This document shows, piece after piece, positions 13,875 through 21,177 of a DNA stretch of 22,045 nucleotides; within the stretch, counting starts at the first letter, position 1; each line of letters begins with the position of its first letter. Both the position numbers and the translations under genes were made by a program. The DNA is from an uncultured Pseudomonadota bacterium (lineage in GTDB: Bacteria; Pseudomonadota; Gammaproteobacteria; Burkholderiales; Burkholderiaceae). The stretch is taken from contig CAMLIZ010000068.1 in NCBI GenBank assembly GCA_946480245.1, forward strand, positions 1 through 22,045, read 5' to 3'. The notes under the pieces were generated by a model. The model saw nothing but the letters and a program-made list of their open reading frames with translations. It ran no database searches and was not told where the DNA came from.

Positions 13875-15152
13875 ATGTCGCGCTTGCCGAAGCTCTTGCT
13901 GTCGATCGCCTTGGCCCTGCCCTGCGCGCTGCTGCCGTCGCTGGCGGCAGCGCAAGCCGCTCCGAGCCGGCTCGACGAGATCATGGCGCGCGGCGTGCTG
14001 CGCGTGGGCTCCACCGGCGACTACAAGCCCTTCAGCTATCGGCCCACCAAGGCGGCCGACTTCGTAGGGCTGGACATCGACCTCGCGGCCGACCTGGCGC
14101 ATTCGCTCGGCGTGAAGATGCAGGTGGTGCCGACCACCTGGTCCACCCTGATGAAGGACTTCGGCGACGACCGCTTCGACATCGCGATCGGGGGCGTGTC
14201 GATCACGCTGGAGCGGCAGAAGAAGGGCGTGTTCTCGCTGCCCTACATGCGCGACGGCAAGACGCCGATCACCTTGTGCGAGAACCAGGCCAAGTACCAG
14301 ACGCTGGCGCAAATCGACCAGCCGGGCGTGCACCTGATCGTCAACCCCGGCGGCACCAACGAGCGCTTCGCCAAGGCGCGTGCGCCGCATGCGCAGCTCA
14401 CGGTGTACCCGGACAACGTGACCATCTTCGACCAGATCGTGTCGCACCACGCCGACCTGATGATCACCGACGCCATCGAGACGCGCCTGCAGCAGCGCCT
14501 GCATCCGCAGCTGTGCGCGGTGCACCCCGACGCGCCGTTCGACTTCTCCGAGAAGGCCGTTCTGCTGCCGCGCGACTGGGTGTTCAAGGCCTATGTCGAC
14601 CAGTGGCTGCACCAGGCCGAGGCCAGCGGTGCACTCGCCCAGCGCGTCGACCACTGGCTCTCGTACCCCTGGGGCCTGCACACGCTGCGCCAGCTGATCG
14701 ACCAGCGCCTGCTGCTGGCGCAGGATGTCGCGCGCACCAAGTGGAACACCAAGGCGCCCATCGAGGACCTGCCGCGCGAGGCGCAGATCGTGCAGCGCCT
14801 GGGCGAGCAGGCGCAGGCGGCGGGCGTGCCGGCGGACTTTGCGCAGGCCTTCTTCCGCGCACAGATCGAGGCTTCCAAGACGGTGCAGCGCGCGCTGTTC
14901 GAGCGCTGGGAGCAGGAGCATCCGGGCCGCTTCGACGATGCGCCGGACCTGGCCACCGTGATCCGCCCGCAGCTCGACGCGCTCACGCCCAAGCTGCTGC
15001 GCGCGCTGGCCGACGACTACAAGGTGCTCACCGATCCCGCGCACAAGGCCGAGGTGGCGCAGGCCTTCGCCACGATGGACGCGGCCACGCTGAACGAAGC
15101 CGCGGCACGCCAGGCGGTGGCGCCGGTGCTGGCCGCGAGCGACAAGCGGTGA
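13875..15152 (+). CDS. pheC-aroQ: Periplasmic fusion of cyclohexadienyl dehydratase (PheC) and AroQ-gamma chorismate mutase
   Basis: 425 residues with a strong ribosome site (GAGGAGA, four-base spacer). Residues 1-28 form a signal peptide with AQA cleavage. Residues about 30-265 match Pseudomonas PheC closely from memory: VLRVGSTGDYKPFSY, DDRFDIAIGGVSI, RDGKTPITLC, VNPGGTNERF, NVTIFDQIV, MITDAIETRLQ and HPQLCAVHP. PheC turns prephenate or arogenate into phenylpyruvate or phenylalanine. Residues about 268-425 match secreted AroQ-gamma mutases: LIDQRLLLAQDVARTKW, APIEDLPREAQIV and FFRAQIEASKTVQ, with likely catalytic R278, K289 and R301, plus the long C-terminal extension of that class. One exported protein could therefore run chorismate to prephenate to phenylpyruvate. 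The stop overlaps the next gene. Confidence 0.93.
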   Translation: MSRLPKLLLSIALALPCALLPSLAAAQAAPSRLDEIMARGVLRVGSTGDYKPFSYRPTKAADFVGLDIDLAADLAHSLGVKMQVVPTTWSTLMKDFGDDRFDIAIGGVSITLERQKKGVFSLPYMRDGKTPITLCENQAKYQTLAQIDQPGVHLIVNPGGTNERFAKARAPHAQLTVYPDNVTIFDQIVSHHADLMITDAIETRLQQRLHPQLCAVHPDAPFDFSEKAVLLPRDWVFKAYVDQWLHQAEASGALAQRVDHWLSYPWGLHTLRQLIDQRLLLAQDVARTKWNTKAPIEDLPREAQIVQRLGEQAQAAGVPADFAQAFFRAQIEASKTVQRALFERWEQEHPGRFDDAPDLATVIRPQLDALTPKLLRALADDYKVLTDPAHKAEVAQAFATMDAATLNEAAARQAVAPVLAASDKR

Positions 15153-16207
15153 GCTCGCACAAGCCGCATCCGCACAAGCGGCATCACCGCAAGAGCGGCT
15201 TCCAGAACAACTACGTCGAGTTCACCGGCAAGAGCCTGGCCGAGGTGCTGCGCTGGCGCTGGCAGGCCACGCGCGCGCACCTGCCGCCGCGGCCGCAGGC
15301 GCCGATTCCGCAGGTGCCGCCCGAGCTCGACTTCCTGCACGCCAACGCGCGCGCCGGCGCGGCCATGCAGCCGGCCGTCACCTGGATCGGCCATGCCACC
15401 GTGCTGGCGCAGCTGGGCGGAATCACGCTGCTCACCGATCCGATGTTCTCGGAGCGCGCATCGCCGCTGTCGTTTGCCGGCCCGGCCCGCGCGCAGCCGC
15501 CCGGCGTGCCGCTGCCGGCGCTGCCGCGCGTGGACCTGGTGCTGGCCTCCCACAATCACTACGACCACCTCGACGATCCCACCATCCGCGCGTTGAACGC
15601 CCAGGCCGGCGGCCCGCCGCTGTTCGTCGTGCCGCTCGGGCTCAAGCGCTGGCTGGCCGGGCGCGGCGTGCAGCACGCCGTCGAGCTGGACTGGTGGGAG
15701 CACCACCGCCTGGGCGACGTGGAGGTGGCGCTGGTGCCGGCGCAGCACTGGTCGGGCCGCGGGCTGCACGACCGCATGAAGACGCTGTGGGGCGGCTTTG
15801 CGGTGTTCGCGCCCGACTGCCACCTGTTCTTTGCCGGCGACACCGGCTACTCGCGCGACTTTGCCGACATCCGCAGCCGCTACGCCGAGCGGCATGCCGC
15901 CGCGGCCGGCGGGGGATTCGACATCGCGCTGCTGCCGATCGGCGCCTACGAACCGCGCTGGTTCATGGCCGAGCAGCACGTCAACGTGCACGAGGCGATC
16001 AAGATCCATCGCGACCTGAACGCGAAGCGCTCGCTCGGCGTGCATTGGGGCACCTTCGAGCTCACCGACGAACCGCTGGACGAACCGCCGCAGGTGCTGG
16101 CGGCGCAGCGCACCGCGCAAGGCCTGGCAGACGACGAGTTCTTCGTGCTGGCGATCGGCCAGACGCACCGTCTGCCGCGCCGCGCCGGCTCCGGGCAGCC
16201 CGCCTGA
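15149..16207 (+). CDS. Metallo-beta-lactamase-fold hydrolase (NAPE-PLD/UlaG-like)
   Basis: 352 residues from a GTG start that overlaps the fusion gene's stop (GTGA). The metal-binding motif is HNHYDHLDD (H135, H137, D139, H140). Later ligands are likely the His of VPAQHWSGRG, the Asp of FFAGDTGY and the His of VHWGTF. TWIGHATVLAQLGGITLLTDP is the typical first strand pair. The N-terminus HHRKSGFQNNYVEF plus an RWRW segment is characteristic of NAPE-PLD-like relatives (phospholipase D-type phosphodiesterases), so a lipid phosphodiester substrate is possible. No signal peptide is seen. The first 13 residues hold five histidines. The gene ends three bases before a convergent LysR gene. Confidence 0.9.
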   Translation: MSSHKPHPHKRHHRKSGFQNNYVEFTGKSLAEVLRWRWQATRAHLPPRPQAPIPQVPPELDFLHANARAGAAMQPAVTWIGHATVLAQLGGITLLTDPMFSERASPLSFAGPARAQPPGVPLPALPRVDLVLASHNHYDHLDDPTIRALNAQAGGPPLFVVPLGLKRWLAGRGVQHAVELDWWEHHRLGDVEVALVPAQHWSGRGLHDRMKTLWGGFAVFAPDCHLFFAGDTGYSRDFADIRSRYAERHAAAAGGGFDIALLPIGAYEPRWFMAEQHVNVHEAIKIHRDLNAKRSLGVHWGTFELTDEPLDEPPQVLAAQRTAQGLADDEFFVLAIGQTHRLPRRAGSGQPA

Positions 16208-16210
16208 CCT

Positions 16211-17119
16211 TCAAGCCACCTGCCGCGCCAACCATTCGGCAAACGCCCGCGCGGCCGGCTTCACGGCGCCGGCCTCCGACAGGCGTGCAGTGCAGGCGAA
16301 GCCGGTCAGCTCCACCGGGTGCGCGCGCACCAGCAGGCCCGCCTGCTCGTACGGCCCGCAGGCCAGCGCGGGGCACAGCGCCAGGCCTAGGCCGCCGGCT
16401 GCGGCCTCCAGCATCGCCACCGTGTCGTCGAACTGGTCGATGCCCAGCGGCTCGGCATCCACCCCGAAGGCGGCGCGCATCCAGCGCGCCCCGGAGAACT
16501 GCGGATGGCGCAGCCATGGCGCCGCGCGAAGTCGCTGCACGGTGTCGAACGGGCCGTGCTGCGCCAGCAGCGGTGGTGCGCAGACGAGCCGCAGCACGAC
16601 CTGGAACGCCGCCGCGCCGTCGGGCCGCGCCTCGTCGAAGCCGAGCGTGACGTCGGCGGTGCCCGCAGCCGCATCGTCCGCACTCGCGCTCGGGCTGATC
16701 TCCGTGCGCACATCCACGTGCTGCTGCATGAAGCGCGCGATGTGCGGCATCAGCCATTGCGTGCCCAGCGCCGCCGTCACGGCCAGGCGCACCAGGCGGC
16801 GCTCGGTGTCGTCGATGGCCGCGGTGGCCTGGCGCAGGCGGCCCAGGCCTTCTGCCACCGGGGCCAGGCAGCGCTGCCCCAGCGGCAGCAGGCGGGCCGC
16901 CTTGCCTGCGCGCTCGAACAGCGCGCCGCCGAGCCGGCCTTCGAGCTGGCGGATGCGGTGGCTCACGGCCGACTGCGTGACGCACAGCTCCTCGGCGGCG
17001 CGCGCAAAGCTGCCCAGCCGCGCCGCCGCCTCGAACGCGGCCAGCTCGTGCAGTGGCAGCGTGGCCAGCGAAGTCACGTCCAGCGGCGTGGCGCCGGCGT
17101 CGCTATCCTTGGTCGTCAT
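16211..17119 (-). CDS. LysR-family transcriptional regulator (GcvA/AmpR-like)
   Basis: 302 residues. The winged helix-turn-helix is LHELAAFEAAARLGSFARAA, then EELCVTQSAVSHRIRQLE (about 23-65), followed by a periplasmic-binding-protein-like effector domain (about 95-300). ATG at 17117-17119 is preceded on the minus strand by AAGAGAGG. It leaves 22 residues before the HTH core, slightly long for the family. A GTG at 17075-17077 is an alternative that would remove the overlap with the divergent gene. Targets are unknown. The closest divergent partner is another LysR regulator, and the convergent MBL gene ends three bases from its stop. Confidence 0.9.
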   Translation of the reverse strand: MTTKDSDAGATPLDVTSLATLPLHELAAFEAAARLGSFARAAEELCVTQSAVSHRIRQLEGRLGGALFERAGKAARLLPLGQRCLAPVAEGLGRLRQATAAIDDTERRLVRLAVTAALGTQWLMPHIARFMQQHVDVRTEISPSASADDAAAGTADVTLGFDEARPDGAAAFQVVLRLVCAPPLLAQHGPFDTVQRLRAAPWLRHPQFSGARWMRAAFGVDAEPLGIDQFDDTVAMLEAAAGGLGLALCPALACGPYEQAGLLVRAHPVELTGFACTARLSEAGAVKPAARAFAEWLARQVA

Positions 17120-18020
17120 GGCCTCTCTTGTACCTCGCCAGGCGCCGTTGCCGCCGCTGCACGCACTGGTGGCGTTCGAGGCATTGGCCCGGCTGCAGAG
17201 CGCGCCGCGCGCGGCGCTGGAGCTCGGTGTCACGCGCTCTGCGCTGAGCCGCGCGATCACGCTGCTCGAACACCGGCTGAAGGTGCGCCTCTTCACGCGC
17301 AGCGCCGGCGCGCTCGAGCTCAGCAGTGCCGGCCGGCTTTACTACGCGGCGGTGCAGCAGTTTGCGCGCACCGTGGGCGACGGGCTGTACGACGTGTCTG
17401 CCGCGGCGCAGGTGCAGCTGCGCGTGGCCGCCAGCCCGGCGCTGGCGCGCCTGTGGCAGGGCCCGCGGCTGGTGCGCTGGCGGCAGCGGCAGCCGCGCGT
17501 CGGCATCGCGTTGCGTGCCTCCGAGGCGCTGGCCGACGTGCCCGGCGAGCAGGCCGACATCGCGCTGCGCTACGGCGCCGAAGACGATGTGCCGGGCGTC
17601 ACGCGCATCCCGCTGTGGCGCGAGCAGATCGTGCCCTGCGCCAGCCCGGCACTGGCCGCGCGAACCCGGGTGCTGCCGCTGGCGCAGCTTGTGCGGGAGG
17701 TGCCGCTGGTGGAGCATCCGCGCATGCCGTGGAGCGGCTTTGTCGCGGCGCACGGCGTGGCGCAGGCCGCACCGCCGCCCGCGCTGCTGTGTCACGACAT
17801 CCTGCTCACGTTGCAGGCCGCGGCCGAAGGGCTGGGCGTGGCGCTGCTGCCGGTGCGCGTGCTGGCCGGCGCCATCGCCAGCGGGCGCATCGCGCCGGCG
17901 CACGCCAGTGCGGTGCCGGGCAAGCTGTACCAGGCGGTGGCCCTCACCGACGTGGCGCGGCGGCCTGCGGTGGCGGCGCTGGTGGCGTGGCTGCGCGAGG
18001 AGGCGCAAGCCGTCGGCTGA
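17118..18020 (+). CDS. LysR-family transcriptional regulator
   Basis: 300 residues. The N-terminal HTH reads LHALVAFEALARLQSAPRAA, then LELGVTRSALSRAITLLEHRL (about 12-55), followed by an effector-binding domain with paired alpha/beta subdomains. The ATG is the only reasonable start, because the HTH begins about eight residues in. It shares the CATG tetranucleotide with the opposite-strand LysR gene. No clear ribosome site is seen. The 3' end overlaps, in antisense, a small membrane-peptide gene on the minus strand by 77 bases. It may regulate the neighbouring MFS transporter (inference from proximity only). Confidence 0.88.
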   Translation: MASLVPRQAPLPPLHALVAFEALARLQSAPRAALELGVTRSALSRAITLLEHRLKVRLFTRSAGALELSSAGRLYYAAVQQFARTVGDGLYDVSAAAQVQLRVAASPALARLWQGPRLVRWRQRQPRVGIALRASEALADVPGEQADIALRYGAEDDVPGVTRIPLWREQIVPCASPALAARTRVLPLAQLVREVPLVEHPRMPWSGFVAAHGVAQAAPPPALLCHDILLTLQAAAEGLGVALLPVRVLAGAIASGRIAPAHASAVPGKLYQAVALTDVARRPAVAALVAWLREEAQAVG

Positions 18021-18171
18021 GCGCGCCGCACAGCGGCAGGTCGATCGCATACGACAGCACGAGCGATGGCTCGCGGTAGGCCGCCCACGCGGCCGCCATG
18101 GCCACGGCCAGCAGCAGCACGCCCAGGCCGGCCCACGCGCCATGCAGTGATCGCACCGGCTTGCGCGTCAT
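17944..18171 (-). CDS. Small predicted membrane protein (75 aa)
   Basis: Starts with ATGA overlapping the MFS stop codon, which suggests translational coupling. Residues about 12-30 form one hydrophobic helix (GAWAGLGVLLLAVAMAAAWA). A short amphipathic stretch (EPSLVLSYAIDLPLCGAL) follows, then a Pro/Ala/Arg-rich tail. The helix plus an EPxLVLxxAxxLxxCG-like segment resembles small conserved proteobacterial membrane peptides I have seen, but I cannot name a family. It overlaps the convergent LysR gene by 77 bases. The coupling and the clean membrane helix favour a real gene; the low-complexity tail leaves doubt. Confidence 0.55.
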   Translation of the reverse strand: MTRKPVRSLHGAWAGLGVLLLAVAMAAAWAAYREPSLVLSYAIDLPLCGALSRRLAPPRAATPPAPPPQAAAPRR

Positions 18172-19388
18172 GCCGGCAGCGGCCCGCCGGCGGGCACGCG
18201 CAGCGAATCGTCGATCGGGTAGTGGAAGGCCGCTGCGGTAAGCCCCAGGGCCGCGCAAGCCCACCACACGCCGGCATAGCTGCCGGTGGCGTCGAACACC
18301 CAGCCGCCCACCCACGCGCCGAGGAAGCCACCGAGCTGATGCCCCACGAACACGAAGCCGAACAAGGTGGAGAGGTAGCGCGCGCCGTACAGCCGCAGGA
18401 TCACGCCATTGGTGAGCGGCACGGTGCCGAGCCAGGTGAGCCCCATCACGATCGCGAACGCGTACAGCGAGCCCACGGACAGCGGCGCCACGATGAAACC
18501 GACGAACGCCACGGCGCGCACCAGGTACAGCAGCGTGAGCACGGTACGCGGACGGAAGCGATCACCCAGGCGCCCGCAGGCGTAGATGCCCACGATGTTG
18601 GCCAGCGTGATCAGCGCCAGCGCGGTGGTGCCGGTGCGCACCGCGAAGCCGTGGTCGCTGAGGTAGGCCGGCAGGTGGAACGACACGAACGAGAGCTGGA
18701 AGCCGCAGGTGAAGAAGCCGAGGCTCAGCAGCCAGAAGTCGCGCTGCCGCAGCGCCTGGCTCACCGCCTGCCGCATGCGCTGCGGCGCGGCAGTGGCGCC
18801 GGACGGCGCTGCCGGCGTGCGCAGCACCGGCGCCAGCAGCGCGGCCACCGCGAACGCGACGGCGATCACCACCAGCGCATTGGCCCAGCCGGTGCCGGAG
18901 ATCAGCCCGCCCAGCACGGGCAGCATCAGGAACTGCCCGAGCCCTCCGATGGCACCGGTGAGCCCGAGCGCCGCACCGCGCCGCTCCGGCGGCACCCGCT
19001 TGGCCACGGCGCCATAGACGGTGCCGAAGGCAGCGCCGCTCAGGCCCATGCCCACCAGCAGCCCCGCCGACACGGTGAAGCTGGCCGGCGTAGCGGCATG
19101 CGCCATCGCGTACAGGCCGATCGCATACGCCAGCATGCCGGCGGCCACCACGCGCGCGGCGCCGAAGCGGTCGGCGATCGCGCCGAACAGCGGCTGCGCC
19201 AGCCCCCACGCAAGGTTCTGCAATGCGAGCGCGAACGCGATCGCCTCGCGGCTCCAGCCTCGGTCCAGGCTGATCGGCGGCAGGAACAGGCCGAAGCCGC
19301 CGCGCATGCCCATCGACAGGCCCACGAAGAGGCCGCCCACCAGCAGCGGCAGCACCATGCTGCGGCGGGAATGCAAAGGAGATTGCAT
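18168..19388 (-). CDS. MFS transporter (OFA/monocarboxylate-like)
   Basis: 406 residues from the ATG at 19386-19388, with about 12 membrane segments. The loop after helix 2 has LFGAIADRFGAARV, a version of the MFS GxLaDRxGxRxv signature, and RLGDRFRPRTVL is the matching motif in the second half. GMRGGFGLFLPPISLDRGWSR in the first segment is typical of OFA/monocarboxylate-type permeases, so an organic-anion substrate is likely but unproven. Starts at 19409 (TTG) or 19358 (ATG) are also possible, and none has a clear Shine-Dalgarno sequence. A perfect nine-pair hairpin sits ten bases upstream of the chosen ATG. Confidence 0.88.
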   Translation of the reverse strand: MQSPLHSRRSMVLPLLVGGLFVGLSMGMRGGFGLFLPPISLDRGWSREAIAFALALQNLAWGLAQPLFGAIADRFGAARVVAAGMLAYAIGLYAMAHAATPASFTVSAGLLVGMGLSGAAFGTVYGAVAKRVPPERRGAALGLTGAIGGLGQFLMLPVLGGLISGTGWANALVVIAVAFAVAALLAPVLRTPAAPSGATAAPQRMRQAVSQALRQRDFWLLSLGFFTCGFQLSFVSFHLPAYLSDHGFAVRTGTTALALITLANIVGIYACGRLGDRFRPRTVLTLLYLVRAVAFVGFIVAPLSVGSLYAFAIVMGLTWLGTVPLTNGVILRLYGARYLSTLFGFVFVGHQLGGFLGAWVGGWVFDATGSYAGVWWACAALGLTAAAFHYPIDDSLRVPAGGPLPA

Positions 19389-19398
19389 GGGGCGCGAG

Positions 19399-19423
19399 GC
19401 GGGCGCCAATCGCGGGCGCCCGC
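19399..19423 (-). promoter_or_regulatory. Nine-pair hairpin in the MFS leader
   Basis: GCGGGCGCC (19399-19407) and GGCGCCCGC (19415-19423) are perfect reverse complements around a seven-base loop. On the minus strand the hairpin ends ten bases before the MFS ATG and replaces the place where a ribosome site would be expected. It could shield translation initiation or end readthrough from the upstream gene. No U-run follows. Confidence 0.4.
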
Positions 19424-19453
19424 ACGTGAAGTGACGGAGCCCGCATCGTCACC

Positions 19454-19470
19454 GGCCACCGCGGGTGGCC
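19454..19470. terminator. Seven-pair hairpin between the heme-protein and MFS genes
   Basis: GGCCACC and GGTGGCC form a perfect stem with a three-base loop, about 62 bases downstream of the stop codon of the secreted heme protein. No T-run follows on either strand, so intrinsic termination is uncertain. The rest of the 144-base gap (19389-19532) shows no other feature besides the hairpin at 19399-19423. Confidence 0.35.
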
Positions 19471-19532
19471 ACAAGCGAATCCCGCGCACAGGGCCGCGCG
19501 CGAAGTTCAACCCGCCGCGCTGCGCCCTTTGC

Positions 19533-21041
19533 TCACACCCCGTTGAGGAACGCCTCCAGCACCGCCTTGCGCCGCGGCAGGAACACGTTGGTCAGCGCGG
19601 GCGAGATCTTGAAGCGCAGCACGCCTTCCGGGCTGGTCTCCACCGCCGCCTCGGTGACGTGCACGAAGCCCAGTGACGCAGGCCAGACGATGCCGCCACC
19701 CAGGTTGCGGTTGTTGCTGAGTTGGTGGCAGCCGGCGCACGACATCGCCATCGAGCGGTCGACCACCTGCGCCGGCGTGAGGGTGGAGCCGGCGGCCGTG
19801 AGCTTCTGCTGGATGGCCGCGGAGAAGTTGGGCGACTGCGCAAACTGCCCCGGGTAGTTGCCCTTCGTGCTGCTTTGCTGGTCCCCGTCACCCGAGTTGA
19901 AGGTGCCCGGCAGCCCGTTGTCGTTGAAGGTGTTGATGTTGTTGATCGCCAGCGACGGCACCACACCAAGGAAGCTGTTGCGGAAATCCGGTCCCTTGGG
20001 GTGCGGGTCGGTCTCGTTGAACAACTGCGCGGCGGGCGAGCCGGCGATCGGCTGCGCCAGCATCTTCAGCGAGTTGTTCACCAGCGCCAGCCGGTATTCG
20101 CGCAGCACCCAGTTGAACTGCATGAACAGGTTGGTGCGGATCTGGCCCGTGGCGGTTGGCGTGGCGAAGCCGTAGTGCGACGCCTTGACCACCGGCTCGA
20201 AGCCGGGCAGCCCGTCGAAGAAGAAGCTGCGCAGCTTGCTCGCACGCACACTCAGGCTGGGCTCGTTGCTGAGGTCGGCCCAGAACTGCGCCACCGGGCG
20301 GCAGCCGGTGAGGTCCTTGCCGTTCGGCGCCGGGTTGGGCAGCACGCCCTCGAAGATGATCAGCATGCGGTTGGTCGGCGTCGACATGCCGCTGTTCTTG
20401 GCATAGATGAGGCGGTACTCGCCGCAGTCGGTGCCGCCGGTGCGCGGGTCACTGGCCAGGTCGAAGCGGTTGACCACGGCGATCGGGCGGAAGCTGTCGG
20501 GCGTGCCGTTGGTCGGATTGGTGCCCACCAGCTTGCCTTCGGCGCGCGGGCAGTCGAACTGGAAGCCGTTGAGCGTGGCCACGCCGTTCGTCAGCTCGTC
20601 GTTGCAGTGGCCGCCCTGCCCGATGCCGGGCGCTGCGTTGTGCAGGTCCATCCACTGGTCGTACAGCTGGCGCGCAATCATCGAATTCGGGCTGCCGGCG
20701 GCCAGCCGGTTCAGCACGTCGAGGATCGGGAACGACGTGACGATCGTGGTGTCCGTGATCATCAGCGAGCGCCGCGGGTCCACCGTCACCGGCGCGGTGG
20801 TCGCGGTCGTCGCGGTGGCGGTGACCTGTGCTGTGCTTTTGCCCTTCTTGACCTTGCCGCCCAGTGCGGCGATGTCCTGCAGCGACAGCAAGGCGATGCC
20901 GTCGCGTTCGGCATGTCTTGCATGCCTTGCCGGCTTTGCCTGTACAGACGACACGCCGGCCATGCCGACGAGCAATGCAATCGAGGTGGTGATAGCGCGA
21001 TGCGCGCGCCGCCGGGGGGTGCCGGACGAGTGAGATGTCAT
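19533..21041 (-). CDS. Secreted protein of unknown function with one CxxCH heme-binding motif
   Basis: 502 residues. The N-terminus is a signal peptide (basic start, hydrophobic core about 18-32, SSVQA cleavage near 35), followed by a His/Arg-rich and then Ala/Thr-rich low-complexity segment (36-86). The folded part starts around 90 (MITDTTIVTSFPILDVLNRL). It contains VVNRFDLA, CGEYRLIYAK and QFWADLS blocks that I recall from uncharacterised secreted proteins but cannot assign a function. CAGCH (435-439) is a covalent c-type heme site. Four other cysteines (146, 164, 206, 247) could form disulfides. The start has GGAGC five bases upstream. The export and heme suggest a periplasmic or extracellular electron-transfer or peroxidase role, unproven. 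Confidence 0.88.
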   Translation of the reverse strand: MTSHSSGTPRRRAHRAITTSIALLVGMAGVSSVQAKPARHARHAERDGIALLSLQDIAALGGKVKKGKSTAQVTATATTATTAPVTVDPRRSLMITDTTIVTSFPILDVLNRLAAGSPNSMIARQLYDQWMDLHNAAPGIGQGGHCNDELTNGVATLNGFQFDCPRAEGKLVGTNPTNGTPDSFRPIAVVNRFDLASDPRTGGTDCGEYRLIYAKNSGMSTPTNRMLIIFEGVLPNPAPNGKDLTGCRPVAQFWADLSNEPSLSVRASKLRSFFFDGLPGFEPVVKASHYGFATPTATGQIRTNLFMQFNWVLREYRLALVNNSLKMLAQPIAGSPAAQLFNETDPHPKGPDFRNSFLGVVPSLAINNINTFNDNGLPGTFNSGDGDQQSSTKGNYPGQFAQSPNFSAAIQQKLTAAGSTLTPAQVVDRSMAMSCAGCHQLSNNRNLGGGIVWPASLGFVHVTEAAVETSPEGVLRFKISPALTNVFLPRRKAVLEAFLNGV

Positions 21042-21137
21042 GTTGTGCTCCGCTCACGGCCGTCCGTGCTGCCCATCAGCGCGGGCCGACCATCGGCGGA
21101 ACGGGCGGCAACCCCTGTGCCGGTGAAGCATCTTGTT

Positions 21138-21177
21138 GCCCCCTCATCCAGGGGGCGGCAGCAGCCCTAAGGGGCTG
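21138..21177 (-). terminator. Double hairpin after the hybrid kinase gene
   Basis: Two adjacent GC-rich hairpins: GCCCCC/GGGGGC (21138-21143 with 21151-21156, loop tcatcca) and CAGCCC/GGGCTG (21162-21167 with 21172-21177, loop TAAG). The second includes the stop codon of the minus-strand kinase. Neither is followed by a T-run. They may act as a terminator or belong to a dispersed palindromic repeat family of this genus (inference). Confidence 0.4.
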
